From Calditrichota bacterium (GTDB taxonomy: Bacteria > CLD3), in the NCBI GenBank assembly GCA_008501735.1, contig QQUF01000056.1, forward strand, positions 53,091 to 117,090: a stretch of DNA of 64,000 nucleotides, in the 5' to 3' direction. Shown here piece by piece: positions 33,670-42,356 of this stretch. Each line of letters opens with the position of its first letter. Positions within the stretch are counted from its first letter, which is position 1. The notes beneath the pieces were generated by a model, which did not search any database, was not told where the DNA came from, and saw nothing but the letters and a program-made list of their open reading frames with translations. The position numbers and the translations under genes were made by a program.

Positions 33670-34638
33670 ATGGATTACTTAATTATTGGAGCAGGTTCGA
33701 TTGGTTCAGCACTCGGAGCGAATTTACAGAAAAATGGCTTTTCGGTAACGCTTGTTGCTAACTCTGAACACACAAAACAAATTAACCAAAATGGACTTTC
33801 GGTTGTTACTCAAGATGGGAGTTTTAAAGTAAAGATTCCTTGTTTTGATTCAATTGAGAATATCAGAATTTCTGAGAAAACGATAATTCTAATGACAATG
33901 AAATTCGACAGAAGATTTGAAAAAACACTTTTAGAAATGAAAGAAAAAGGCTTTTGTGAGAACCCAATTGTTTGTTTCCAAAATGGAGTAGAGGCGGAAA
34001 AAATTGCAATGAAATATTGTTCAAAACTTTATGGAGGAGTTGCAAGAATGACTTGCACAATCCGAAAATGGGGCGAACTTTCTTACGCAAAACAAGGGAT
34101 TTTCATTGTCGGAAAATATCCAAGTGGAACAGATGAAATTTGTGATAAAATCAAAGCTAACCTCGAAAATGTTGGTTTTAAAATTGGAATTGCTCCAGAA
34201 ATTATTTCAGATGAATATTTGAAGATTTTGGTAAATCTCAACAGTGCAACTCACGCACTTTTCAAAAATATTACTGAAAACCCCGTTAAACTTGCTGAAA
34301 TTAAATTCAATGTTTTAAGAGAAGGAATTGAAGTTTTTGAGAAAGCAGGAATCAACCCTTATCCTTCGTGTGGTTTGGGAAGTACAAAAGAAGAAATGCT
34401 TGAAAATTTCAAAGAACCAAAAGAACAGAAGTTCCGTTTCCAGACCTACAACTCAACTTGGCAAAACCTTTACTGGCAAAAAGAAGATACTGAAACGAAA
34501 TATTTTAACGGCTTGGTTATAAGTTTAGGTCGTGAGTTAGGAATCACAACTCCTTATAATGAAAGAATTTGTGAACTCGTTGCAAAAGCACACACAGAAA
34601 AATTAGGTCCTGACTACTTCGATATTAATATTTTTTAG
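33670..34638 (+). CDS. Ketopantoate reductase family protein
   Basis: 322 residues of the PanE/ApbA family. The N-terminal NADPH fold shows GAGSIGSALG at residues 7-16; the second half has the conserved KILVNLNSATHAL helix near 187 (catalytic-type Lys then Asn) and the STWQNL segment near 265. PanE reduces ketopantoate in pantothenate synthesis, and the position right after coaE fits a CoA-related role. The family also includes other 2-oxoacid or opine-like reductases, so the exact substrate is inferred. The gap before it (33611-33669) holds a short GTGCGTCT string like the core of the 25.0 kb repeat. Confidence 0.8.
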   Translation: MDYLIIGAGSIGSALGANLQKNGFSVTLVANSEHTKQINQNGLSVVTQDGSFKVKIPCFDSIENIRISEKTIILMTMKFDRRFEKTLLEMKEKGFCENPIVCFQNGVEAEKIAMKYCSKLYGGVARMTCTIRKWGELSYAKQGIFIVGKYPSGTDEICDKIKANLENVGFKIGIAPEIISDEYLKILVNLNSATHALFKNITENPVKLAEIKFNVLREGIEVFEKAGINPYPSCGLGSTKEEMLENFKEPKEQKFRFQTYNSTWQNLYWQKEDTETKYFNGLVISLGRELGITTPYNERICELVAKAHTEKLGPDYFDINIF

Positions 34639-34782
34639 TAATTTAAAAGGCTCTAAAAACATTTTTATCAATAATTTATGTTTTGGAGAAAAGATTAAAG
34701 TTTCAATAAAGATTGTGTTAACTTGGCACGTCTTTTTTTGAAAGACAATCTTATTTTTTATAATAAATTTATTTAGGTTTAA
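34639..34782 (+). promoter_or_regulatory. Structured leader before the DEAD-box helicase gene
   Basis: AAGATTGT (34709-34716) pairs with ACAATCTT (34745-34752), and a competing inner stem GTCTTT/AAAGAC (34730-34735 with 34741-34746) shares bases with it, so two alternative folds are possible. Cold-shock helicase genes often have regulated leaders; that link here is inference. Confidence 0.4.
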
Positions 34783-36516
34783 ATGGAAAAATTAGCAAAA
34801 TTTGCAGAACTCGGAATTTCCGATAATATTCTCCAAGCATTAAAGAAAAAAGGTTTTGAAGAACCTACTCCAATTCAAGCAAGAATTATTCCCATAATTT
34901 TAGATTCAGACAAGGATTTAGTTGGACAAGCTCAAACAGGCACAGGAAAAACAGCCGCTTTTGGTATTCCGATTCTCGAAAAAATTCAAAATAATTCTAA
35001 AAATGTTCAAGCAATAATTTTAACACCAACAAGAGAATTAGCGATTCAGGTTTCGGAAGAAATCAATTCTCTCAAAGGTAAAAAAAGATTTCAAGTTGTA
35101 CCGATTTATGGTGGACAATCAATCGAAATCCAAATTAACAGATTGAAAAGAGGAGTTGACATTGTTGTCGGAACTCCGGGAAGAATCAAAGACCATTTGA
35201 GAAGAAGAACTTTGGATTTGAGTGAAGTCTCTTTTGCGGTTCTTGATGAAGCCGATGAAATGTTAAATATGGGATTTATTGAAGACGTTGAAGAGATTTT
35301 GGAAGCTACAAATGAAGACAGAACAACTTTACTTTTCTCAGCAACAATGCCAAGGGAAATCAAACAAGTTGCCAAAAAGTATATGCGAGAATACGAACTT
35401 GTCGCAGTAAAAGCTGAACAAATCACAACAGAACTAACAGACCAAATTTACTTTGAAGTTTCAAGGTCTGACAAGTTTGAAGCTCTTTGCAGAATTATTG
35501 ACATTGAAGCTGAATTTTACGGAATTATTTTTTGTAGAACTAAAGTTGATGTTGATAATATTACAAATAATTTGTCAGACAGAGGTTACGAAGCAGAAGG
35601 ACTTCACGGAGATATTTCGCAATTCCAAAGGGAAAAAATTCTCAACAAATTTAAGAAAAAGAGAAGCAATATTTTAGTTGCTACTGACGTTGCTGCAAGA
35701 GGAATTGACGTAAACGACTTGTCTCACGTGATAAATTATGCAATTCCACAAGACCCTGATTCTTACGTTCACAGAATCGGGAGAACAGGAAGAGCAGGGA
35801 AAGAAGGAACAGCGATTACTTTCATTACTCCTGATGAATACCGAAAACTCAGATTTATCCAAAAAATTGCTAAAACTGACATTCGTAAAGAACAACTTCC
35901 AAGAGCTAAAGAAGTAATCAACGCTAAGAAAGAACGCCTCAAAAATGAAATCGAAGAAATCGCACAAACAGTAATTGCTAAAGAATTTTATGACTTGGCA
36001 GAATCACTTTTGAGCAACTTAGAACCTGAAACAGCACTTGCTTCGGTTCTAAAACACACTTTTAAAGATGAATTGAATGTTGAAAATTACAATGACATTC
36101 GCGACTCTTATCCGCAAATTAAAGGGAAAACTCGCCTCTTTGTTGCCAAAGGTAAAAAAGACAATCTTTCAAAGAGAGATTTAGTAGATTTTATTTGCCA
36201 AAGTTCAGGTGTTGACCAAAGAAAAATCCAAGACGTACAACTTTTTGAAATCTATTCTTTTGTAACAGTTCCTTTCCAAGAAGCTGAAAGAATTATTGAT
36301 AGTTTCAAATCAACAGGAAGACGGAAACCACTTGTGGAAATGGCACAAAAACGCGGTTCAGGCGGAAGTTCTGACAGAGGAGAATCAAATCGTTCTAGCT
36401 CAAGACGTTCTTCTGGCGGAGATTTTAAACGTTCTCGTTCAAACCACTCTGGTGGCGGAGATTCAAACCGTTCTGGCGGAAAGAAACGTACAAATCGAAA
36501 ATATCGCTCAAATTAA
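34783..36516 (+). CDS. DEAD-box RNA helicase (DeaD/CsdA type)
   Basis: 577 residues. All helicase motifs are visible: Q motif (GFEEPTPIQ, near 25), AQTGTGKT, PTRELA, TPGR, DEAD near 155, SAT near 186, then ARGID, HRIGRTGR in the second RecA domain. Residues about 440-515 form a DbpA-type RNA-binding domain (RLFVAKGKKDNLSKRDLVDFI). The tail from about 525 is rich in Gly, Ser, Arg and ends KKRTNRKYRSN. It unwinds RNA duplexes in ribosome assembly or decay, particularly in the cold. The start at 34783 has no strong Shine-Dalgarno. Confidence 0.95.
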   Translation: MEKLAKFAELGISDNILQALKKKGFEEPTPIQARIIPIILDSDKDLVGQAQTGTGKTAAFGIPILEKIQNNSKNVQAIILTPTRELAIQVSEEINSLKGKKRFQVVPIYGGQSIEIQINRLKRGVDIVVGTPGRIKDHLRRRTLDLSEVSFAVLDEADEMLNMGFIEDVEEILEATNEDRTTLLFSATMPREIKQVAKKYMREYELVAVKAEQITTELTDQIYFEVSRSDKFEALCRIIDIEAEFYGIIFCRTKVDVDNITNNLSDRGYEAEGLHGDISQFQREKILNKFKKKRSNILVATDVAARGIDVNDLSHVINYAIPQDPDSYVHRIGRTGRAGKEGTAITFITPDEYRKLRFIQKIAKTDIRKEQLPRAKEVINAKKERLKNEIEEIAQTVIAKEFYDLAESLLSNLEPETALASVLKHTFKDELNVENYNDIRDSYPQIKGKTRLFVAKGKKDNLSKRDLVDFICQSSGVDQRKIQDVQLFEIYSFVTVPFQEAERIIDSFKSTGRRKPLVEMAQKRGSGGSSDRGESNRSSSRRSSGGDFKRSRSNHSGGGDSNRSGGKKRTNRKYRSN

Positions 36517-36557
36517 AATTCTAAGTTGAATTTGTTTTCTAAAACAGGAATTGAAAA

Positions 36558-37181
36558 TTGATTGAATTTATCAGTGGAACTTTAGTATCGAAAAATCCGA
36601 CTTCCGTTGTTGTTGAGGCAAATGGAGTCGGTTATAAAATTCTAATTTCGGTTACGACTTACCAAAAACTTCCTTCTAAAAATGAAAACTGCAAATTGCT
36701 TACTTATTTTCACGTTCGTGAGCAAGAGCAAACTCTTTACGGCTTTTCTTCTGAAGAAGAAAGAAGTCTTTTCTTACAGCTAACTTCTGTCTCAGGAATT
36801 GGACCAAAGTTGGCTCAAGGAGCTCTTTCGGGTGCAACTCCAAGAGAGTTGAAAAAAGCAGTTGTTTTGAATGACATAAAATATTTGACTTCAATTCCAG
36901 GAGTTGGAAAGAAAACAGCTCAAAGACTTGTTGTTGAACTCAAAGAAAAATTCAGCAAAGAAACTGGAATTCCGATTGCAGAACTTGAGGAAAGTTACTC
37001 ACTTGAAACTTTCGGAGAAGAAAATGATACTTTCAGCGAGTCATCAGAAGCAGTTTTGGCTTTAGTAAGTTTAGGCTACTCAAGGCAAGTTGCAACGAGT
37101 GCAATTCACAGAGTTCTCAAAGCTCACCCAGAAGGATTGGCGGTTTCAGAATTAATAAAGAGAGCCTTAAGACATACCTAA
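36558..37181 (+). CDS. ruvA: Holliday junction branch migration protein RuvA
   Basis: 207 residues. RuvA binds the four-way junction and loads the RuvB motor. The N-terminal OB domain starts MIEFISGTL, as in other RuvAs. Two helix-hairpin-helix motifs follow (LTSVSGIGPKLAQ near 76-88 and LTSIPGVGKKTAQRL near 111-125), and the C-terminal three-helix RuvB-binding domain is near 155-205 (EAVLALVSLGYSR). The TTG start at 36558 is set by homology and by AGGA about 9 nt upstream. ruvB and ruvC are not adjacent. Confidence 0.95.
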   Translation: MIEFISGTLVSKNPTSVVVEANGVGYKILISVTTYQKLPSKNENCKLLTYFHVREQEQTLYGFSSEEERSLFLQLTSVSGIGPKLAQGALSGATPRELKKAVVLNDIKYLTSIPGVGKKTAQRLVVELKEKFSKETGIPIAELEESYSLETFGEENDTFSESSEAVLALVSLGYSRQVATSAIHRVLKAHPEGLAVSELIKRALRHT

Positions 37182-37198
37182 AAGAATTTCGAATTTTG

Positions 37199-37229
37199 TA
37201 GAGAGCAAAATTTTTGTTCTCTATTTTTT
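37199..37229 (+). terminator. Terminator and palindrome after ruvA
   Basis: TAGAGAGCAAAA pairs with TTTTGTTCTCTA (one G-T pair) around a single T and is followed by six T residues. It covers the stop codon of the convergent gene. Its sequence is a variant of the 42-bp palindrome at 43306-43347. Confidence 0.85.
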
Positions 37230-37736
37230 CTTCAGAATCAAATCTGCGTAAGCACAAGAGATTAAGTCTTCTGACTTAATCTCCAACTTTTCCATCAAAT
37301 CCTTTGCAATTTTATGACCTTCTTGAGAATCTTGATTTGGTTTTAAAACAACTTCAATCTCCATAAAATTACCTAAGTTTTCAACCTCATCTAAGTGAAT
37401 CCGAGTTTGTCCGACAAGGTAAATTAGTCTTTTTTTCTTGACGGTAACAATTTCTTCAAGTGATTCTGAAAGTATCCCTTGAAGTGAATTTGGATTCTCA
37501 GTTTTAAAAATTTTATAATTTGATTGTTTCGCTTTTTTTGTATCAGGTCGAAAGTAACTAATCAGATTTCCAATTTCTGAATTTATGATTCTTAACTTGA
37601 GCCTTCCTTTTTTCGATTGATAAAAAATATCTTTTTGATACTGAATTTCACAACTTGTATCAGAGATTTTTTCAGCTAAAATTTGGAGTTTTTTTAGATT
37701 GTTGATTTTTGCTTTAATTTCAATGTTTGAAGGCAT
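37221..37736 (-). CDS. CYTH-domain protein (class IV adenylate cyclase/triphosphatase-like)
   Basis: 171 residues. It opens with the CYTH signature ExExK (NIEIKAK, residues 4-10), continues with alternating charged strands (RLKLRI, LISYFRPD, HLDEVENLG, FMEIEVVL) and ends with the long helix expected for the tunnel fold. CYTH enzymes act on inorganic triphosphate, thiamine triphosphate or ATP with Mg2+. The family does not reveal the substrate here. Convergent to ruvA; nothing adjacent suggests a pathway. Confidence 0.8.
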   Translation of the reverse strand: MPSNIEIKAKINNLKKLQILAEKISDTSCEIQYQKDIFYQSKKGRLKLRIINSEIGNLISYFRPDTKKAKQSNYKIFKTENPNSLQGILSESLEEIVTVKKKRLIYLVGQTRIHLDEVENLGNFMEIEVVLKPNQDSQEGHKIAKDLMEKLEIKSEDLISCAYADLILKKK

Positions 37737-37823
37737 TTTTTCACTTTAATTTTTCTGCTTTTGGTAAATGAAAATTTCAAATTAAATTAGGGAACAATTT
37801 TGAAAAATAAAAAGGTGAAATTA

Positions 37824-38021
37824 ATGGAAACTAAAACAATAAAAATTGACGGAATGTCTTGTGGGCATTGCGTACAAGGTGTCAAGAATGCACTTTCAGA
37901 ATTAGATTTGGAAGTCATTGAAGTGGAAATAGGTTCAGCAAAAGTAAAGTTCGATTCTGCAAAAGTTTCGGAAAACAAAATTGCAGAAGCAATTGACGAC
38001 GCAGGTTTTGAAGTAGTTTAA
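37824..38021 (+). CDS. Heavy-metal-associated domain protein (CopZ-like)
   Basis: 65 residues consisting of one HMA ferredoxin-like fold with the metal motif GMSCGHC at 10-16, then the usual VKNALSELDL helix and the DDAGFEV end. Such proteins carry Cu(I) to a P-type ATPase, which is not in the window. AAAGGTG before the ATG at 37824 decides the start over an upstream in-frame TTG at 37800. Confidence 0.9.
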   Translation: METKTIKIDGMSCGHCVQGVKNALSELDLEVIEVEIGSAKVKFDSAKVSENKIAEAIDDAGFEVV

Positions 38022-38041
38022 ATTTTAAAAAGGTAGAAAAA

Positions 38042-38524
38042 ATGCCTACAAAATTGGAAATTCAGAAGCAAATTGCAAAACTTGGTGATTTGCCCAAAAT
38101 CCTACAAGAAGCTGTTGACGGCTTGAACGATGAGCAACTTGACACTACTTACAGAGAAGGTGGTTGGAGAATTCGGCAAGTTGTTCATCACATTATGGAT
38201 TCTCACGTTCACGGTTACATTCGGATGAAATTTACTCTTACAGAGGAAAATCCGACATTGAAGCCTTACGATGAAAATGTTTGGGCAAAGCAAAAAGATG
38301 GCTCAGAAAATCCTGTTGAAGATTCAATTTTAGTTCTTCAAGGATTGCATAAACGTTGGGCTGATTGGCTGAATTCTTTGATTGATGAGAATGTTTGGAA
38401 AAGACCAAGTTTGCATTTGGAAGAAGGTGAGATGAGTTTTTGGGATTTGTTGAAAGATTATGCCGAACACGGCGAACATCACGTCAAACAAATTCTTGGT
38501 TTGAGAGAAAAAATGAATTGGTAA
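38042..38524 (+). CDS. DinB-fold protein, YfiT/BstA-like
   Basis: 160 residues of the DinB/YfiT four-helix family. The three metal-binding His are seen in WRIRQVVHHIMDSH near 47-60 and EHGEHHVKQILGL near 142-154. Related proteins (YfiT, BstA) are metal-dependent transferases of bacillithiol or related thiols; others are uncharacterised hydrolases. AAAAAGGTAG precedes the ATG, 20 nt after the CopZ-like gene. The two may be co-transcribed. Confidence 0.85.
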   Translation: MPTKLEIQKQIAKLGDLPKILQEAVDGLNDEQLDTTYREGGWRIRQVVHHIMDSHVHGYIRMKFTLTEENPTLKPYDENVWAKQKDGSENPVEDSILVLQGLHKRWADWLNSLIDENVWKRPSLHLEEGEMSFWDLLKDYAEHGEHHVKQILGLREKMNW

Positions 38525-38547
38525 AAATTTAAATTTAAAGGTGATTT

Positions 38548-39138
38548 TTGTTAGTCTTAATTTTATTTCTACAACTTATAATTTTTGCAGGTTGTTCTGC
38601 TGAAAATAAAAAACAATCCGAAACCACAAAACCACAAGAACGAGGTGAAATGCAGTTTACGCTTCACCAAGAATTTATGGGAGAGTTGGTGAATGATGTG
38701 AACTTAGGAATCGCATTTAATGTTCCGAATGGTTGGTTGCCAATTCCAGATTCTACTAAAAATTATATGAACGAGTCTTCTGGTGGAGCAGTTCAATTGA
38801 GCTACGTTTATACTGATGCAAATCAAATTGATGCAATTATGGTTTCTGCACTTCAAACAAAAGAAGGCGAAAACACTGATAGTTTAACAACAGAGTTAGT
38901 CAAACTCAATGCAGAAAGATTTGGAATTAGTGAAGAAAGTATTGGGATTTTTTACCACAATGGTATTAAATTCAGGCAACTGAGAATTACAACTGAACAA
39001 AATGTTATTTATAAATTGTTCGTTTTGCCGAAGTCTAAGAAAATAATTCAATTCGACTTAATAGTTACTTTGAAAAACGTAGAAGAAAAAACAAAAATTT
39101 TAGAAACCGTAATTGGTTCAATTAATAATTATTTTTAA
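38548..39138 (+). CDS. Putative lipoprotein of unknown function
   Basis: 196 residues. A short signal ends in FAGC (lipid Cys 16), followed by a polar linker and a domain of about 150 residues with a FNVPNGWLPIPDS motif near 54 and a C-terminal helix ETVIGSINNYF. It resembles the PsbP/DUF-type small domain of secreted proteins that share an FxVPxGW motif, but no firm family is assigned. TTG start at 38548, with AAAGGTGA 6 nt upstream. Confidence 0.65.
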   Translation: MLVLILFLQLIIFAGCSAENKKQSETTKPQERGEMQFTLHQEFMGELVNDVNLGIAFNVPNGWLPIPDSTKNYMNESSGGAVQLSYVYTDANQIDAIMVSALQTKEGENTDSLTTELVKLNAERFGISEESIGIFYHNGIKFRQLRITTEQNVIYKLFVLPKSKKIIQFDLIVTLKNVEEKTKILETVIGSINNYF

Positions 39139-39167
39139 CTAAAAAACTTAAAGAGGAGTTTTTTTAA

Positions 39168-39455
39168 ATGAAAAAACTATCAACTTTAATCTTAATCGTT
39201 GCTTCATTAATGATGGCAAGTTGTGCTACTCATATGCACACTGTCGGAGATGGTGCAAAAGGAAACAATGTCGAATCTAAAAGACAATGGTATCTTTTTT
39301 GGGGACTTGCTCAATTGAATGATGTAAACACAGCGCAGATGGCTGGTAACGCAAAAGATTATCAGATTAAAACACAACAAAATTTTGTTGATGGATTAAT
39401 TAATGTTTTAACATACGGAATAGTTCACCCACGTTCTGTTACTGTTACTAGATAA
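39168..39455 (+). CDS. Bor/Iss-family lipoprotein
   Basis: 95 residues with a lipoprotein signal (MMASC, lipid Cys 19) followed by ATHMHTVGDGAKGN and a C-terminal TQQNFVDGLINVLTYGIVHPRSVTV. The last block matches the conserved end of lambda Bor and E. coli Iss, outer-membrane lipoproteins linked to serum survival in enterobacteria. In this group the role is unknown. AGAGGAG lies before the ATG and a strong terminator follows directly, so it can be an independent or last gene. Confidence 0.8.
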   Translation: MKKLSTLILIVASLMMASCATHMHTVGDGAKGNNVESKRQWYLFWGLAQLNDVNTAQMAGNAKDYQIKTQQNFVDGLINVLTYGIVHPRSVTVTR

Positions 39456-39464
39456 TTTTAAAAT

Positions 39465-39497
39465 TTCCGCTTCAATATTTTGGAGCGGAATTTTTTT
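39465..39497 (+). terminator. Terminator after the Bor-like gene
   Basis: TTCCGCTTCAA pairs with TTGGAGCGGAA (11 bp, one G-T) around TATT and is followed by seven T residues. Confidence 0.92.
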
Positions 39498-39594
39498 CTA
39501 CTCCTAAAATTTTTTCCGAATAAATTTTCTCCTCTCCTTGTTTTAAAATTCCTTTTATTTTATATTTCGAGCCAATTTTTGAAAGAAAAACTCA

Positions 39595-40932
39595 ATGTTT
39601 AATGTTTCTGCTTTAGTAATAATTTTGTTTTGCTCGAATCTTTTTGCTCAAAATAGAATTGCTCCACAAAAAAAAGTCTTTGAAGCCCGCGACAAAATTA
39701 TGCCAGCTCTTGTCCACATCGAACCTGTAAAGGAAATTTACAGCGAAGGTAAAAAACGTAAAAGAACGGTAACAGGAAGCGGTGTAATCTTTTCAAAAGA
39801 AGGTTACGTTGTTACAAATAATCACGTCGCAGAAAAAGCTAAAAAAGTAAATTGCATTCTCTCGAACAAAGAGGAAGTTTCTGCCGAAGTTATCGGAACT
39901 GACCCTTTTACCGATATTGCCGTTCTCAAACTCAATCTTGACAGTATAAAAACTAAAATCGAATGGGCAGAATTTGGAACTTCTTCGACTTTGGAAATGG
40001 GACAAGCTGTTTTTGCCTTTGGAAGTCCACTTGGTCTTTCTCGTTCGATGTCTCTTGGAATAATTTCTTCACTTGACAGATATTTTGAAGATAGTGGCGG
40101 AATGCTTTCACCTTACAATTTGTGGATTCAAACAGATGCTGCAATTAATCCGGGAAATAGTGGTGGACCGCTTGTTGACATTAATGGAAAAGTTATCGGA
40201 ATCAATGCACGTGGAATTCGCTCAGGTGAAAACCTTGGTTTTGCAATTCCAATTGACATTGTTAAAGAAGTCGTTGAGCAATTAATCCAAAATGGCGAAG
40301 TCAAAAGAAGTTGGATTGGAGTTACAATTCAGAATCTCAAGGAATTTGAAAAAATTCTTAAAATTAAAGACCAAAATGGTGTTTTAGTTTCAAGTGTTGA
40401 AGAGGATTCGCCTGCACAAATTGCTGGAATTTTGCCACGAGATATTTTAACAGAGTTTAATGGCACAAAAATCTCTGCTCGTTTTGAAGAAGAACTTCCC
40501 AAAATCCGCAAACTCTTTGCCGATGCTCCAATCGGAAGCAATGTGGAAGTTAAAGGGATTCGCAACGGCTCACCAATTAGCTTTGAATTAACAACAGCAC
40601 TAAAAGGCAAATACGAAGAAGAAGAATTTGAATTTTCAGAATGGGGCTTTTCAGCGAAACAACTTACCCAAAGACTTTCGAGATTTCTTAAAGTTCCTAA
40701 AGATTACGGGATTTTTGTAACAGGAACTGAAACTGGAAGTCTTGCTCAAAAAGCAAAATTGCGAACAGGCGACTTAATACTTTCGATTGACGGACAAGAC
40801 ATTAATTCTTTGGAAAGTTTCAAAGAATTCTACAGAAAAGCAACTTCCTCAACTGAAAACAGGTTTCTACTTTTGACTGAAAATCGAAAATCAAGAAGGT
40901 TCAAACTAATAGTTACAAAGGAAGAAGGTTAA
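39595..40932 (+). CDS. DegP/HtrA-like serine protease
   Basis: 445 residues with a signal peptide (cleavage near FAQ, residue 19), a trypsin-like domain and two PDZ domains (about 245-340 and 355-440). The catalytic triad is intact: H77 (TNNHV), D107 (FTDIAVL) and S189 (NPGNSGGPL). It would degrade or refold damaged periplasmic proteins. Two nt separate it from the next gene, which encodes a protease-dead paralogue, so the pair is made together. Confidence 0.92.
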   Translation: MFNVSALVIILFCSNLFAQNRIAPQKKVFEARDKIMPALVHIEPVKEIYSEGKKRKRTVTGSGVIFSKEGYVVTNNHVAEKAKKVNCILSNKEEVSAEVIGTDPFTDIAVLKLNLDSIKTKIEWAEFGTSSTLEMGQAVFAFGSPLGLSRSMSLGIISSLDRYFEDSGGMLSPYNLWIQTDAAINPGNSGGPLVDINGKVIGINARGIRSGENLGFAIPIDIVKEVVEQLIQNGEVKRSWIGVTIQNLKEFEKILKIKDQNGVLVSSVEEDSPAQIAGILPRDILTEFNGTKISARFEEELPKIRKLFADAPIGSNVEVKGIRNGSPISFELTTALKGKYEEEEFEFSEWGFSAKQLTQRLSRFLKVPKDYGIFVTGTETGSLAQKAKLRTGDLILSIDGQDINSLESFKEFYRKATSSTENRFLLLTENRKSRRFKLIVTKEEG

Positions 40933-40934
40933 AG

Positions 40935-42296
40935 TTGAGAGTTATTAATTTGAAGGCAATTTTTCTAATTCTATTTGTGAGTAATTTTGTTTGTGCAGAA
41001 ATTTCTCCAAAAGTGTTAGCAGAAATTTTTGAAAAAAATAAAAATGCGATTGTTCAAGTAAATTTTCTTTCAGACATCACAGGACCTTTTGCTTCACAAG
41101 GAAGTAAGTACGAAAGTAATACAATTGGAGTTGTCATTGCAGATTCTGGGGTTGTGATGATTGGCGACCACATTTTTCCAAACACAACTTTCAGCCCGAC
41201 AGCAAAAGTCGAAGGCTTTGAAGTTGTTCTTTCCGACGAGTCTAAAGTTAAAGCAAAATTTCTTGGAAAAGATGAAGACGCTGGAGTTGCTTTTATCCAA
41301 ATTGAAGAGCGAGAAAAGTTTCCTAAAAAGTATTTGAAGTTTAGCGAAGAAGAACTAAAACTTGGTGACGAAGTAATTTCGATTACTACTTTGAATAAAG
41401 AAGAAAATTTTGCAAAAGTTTTTAATGGTGGTTACGTAAACGGAATTTTGACAACACCAAAAAATTTCGCAAGTGTATTTCTTCCTTCGATTGACACAAA
41501 TCTCGGAGCTCCTGTAATTTCTATGAAAACAGGTTTGGCTATTGGAGTAATCAGCGGAACAGATTTGGGAAGACTCGTTTCTCACAACACTTTGATAAAA
41601 ACAACAAGCCATTTTGCAAACTCACTCAAAGAAATTCCCAAAAATCCTGAAGAGTCGAACACAAAGGCTTGGTTGGGAATCGAAACTCAACCGCTCACAA
41701 AAGAATTGGCAATTTATTGGGGAATTGAGGAACGTGAAGGAATTGTGATTTCAACAATAATCGAAGATTCTCCTGCCGATGAAGCAGGTTTAAGTGAAGG
41801 CGATATTGTAACTTCAATAAATTCAGTAAAAATCTCAGTCAGCGAAGACTACGAAATTGAGAGCTTTAGGAATTTGATTCGTCAGTACAAACCAAATGAA
41901 ACAGCAATTTTTACAGTGATTCGAGATGGTGAAGACCAAATTTTTAATGTCAAATTTGGCGATATTCCTAAAAGTTCATTTTTTGCGGAAGAATATAAAA
42001 ACGATGAATTTGGGATTTCAGTGGTAGAAATTACTTTTGACTTAAGAAGAACTTTCAATCTTGAATCTTCTGCAAAAGGTGTTTATGTAGCTGACGTTGA
42101 ACCTGCAAGCTGGGTTTCTTTGGCAGGAATCTCACTTGGCGATGTAATTCAAAAAGTCAATTCTGATAAAATCGAAAACGTTACAGATTTCAAAAATGCA
42201 ATTGCTAAAGTCATAGAAAACAAAGATGAAGAAGTTACCTTTTTCGCTTTACGTGGAGTTGGGACAATTTTATTTTTAGTTAAGACAGAATTCTAA
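40935..42296 (+). CDS. Degenerate HtrA-like protein (protease-dead paralogue)
   Basis: 453 residues with the same plan as the upstream protease (signal peptide ending near residue 21, protease-like domain, two PDZ domains at about 255-335 and 360-445). The His position may survive (H79 in GDHIFP), but the Asp is replaced (DEDAGVAF, Gly117). The serine loop reads IDTNLGAPV with Leu190 at the serine position. It should therefore lack proteolysis. It could form mixed oligomers with the active protein or act as a chaperone. TTG start at 40935, with no alternative ATG before the signal peptide. Confidence 0.8.
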   Translation: MRVINLKAIFLILFVSNFVCAEISPKVLAEIFEKNKNAIVQVNFLSDITGPFASQGSKYESNTIGVVIADSGVVMIGDHIFPNTTFSPTAKVEGFEVVLSDESKVKAKFLGKDEDAGVAFIQIEEREKFPKKYLKFSEEELKLGDEVISITTLNKEENFAKVFNGGYVNGILTTPKNFASVFLPSIDTNLGAPVISMKTGLAIGVISGTDLGRLVSHNTLIKTTSHFANSLKEIPKNPEESNTKAWLGIETQPLTKELAIYWGIEEREGIVISTIIEDSPADEAGLSEGDIVTSINSVKISVSEDYEIESFRNLIRQYKPNETAIFTVIRDGEDQIFNVKFGDIPKSSFFAEEYKNDEFGISVVEITFDLRRTFNLESSAKGVYVADVEPASWVSLAGISLGDVIQKVNSDKIENVTDFKNAIAKVIENKDEEVTFFALRGVGTILFLVKTEF

Positions 42297-42356
42297 TTTT
42301 ATAAAATTTTTTCGCACTAATTTCAAGAAATAATTTTCAATTATTAAGGCACTAAA

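Noticed and set aside
34723-34740. TTGGCACG before the helicase, like a sigma-54 -24 box
   Set aside because: Followed only by T residues with no -12 GC at the right distance.
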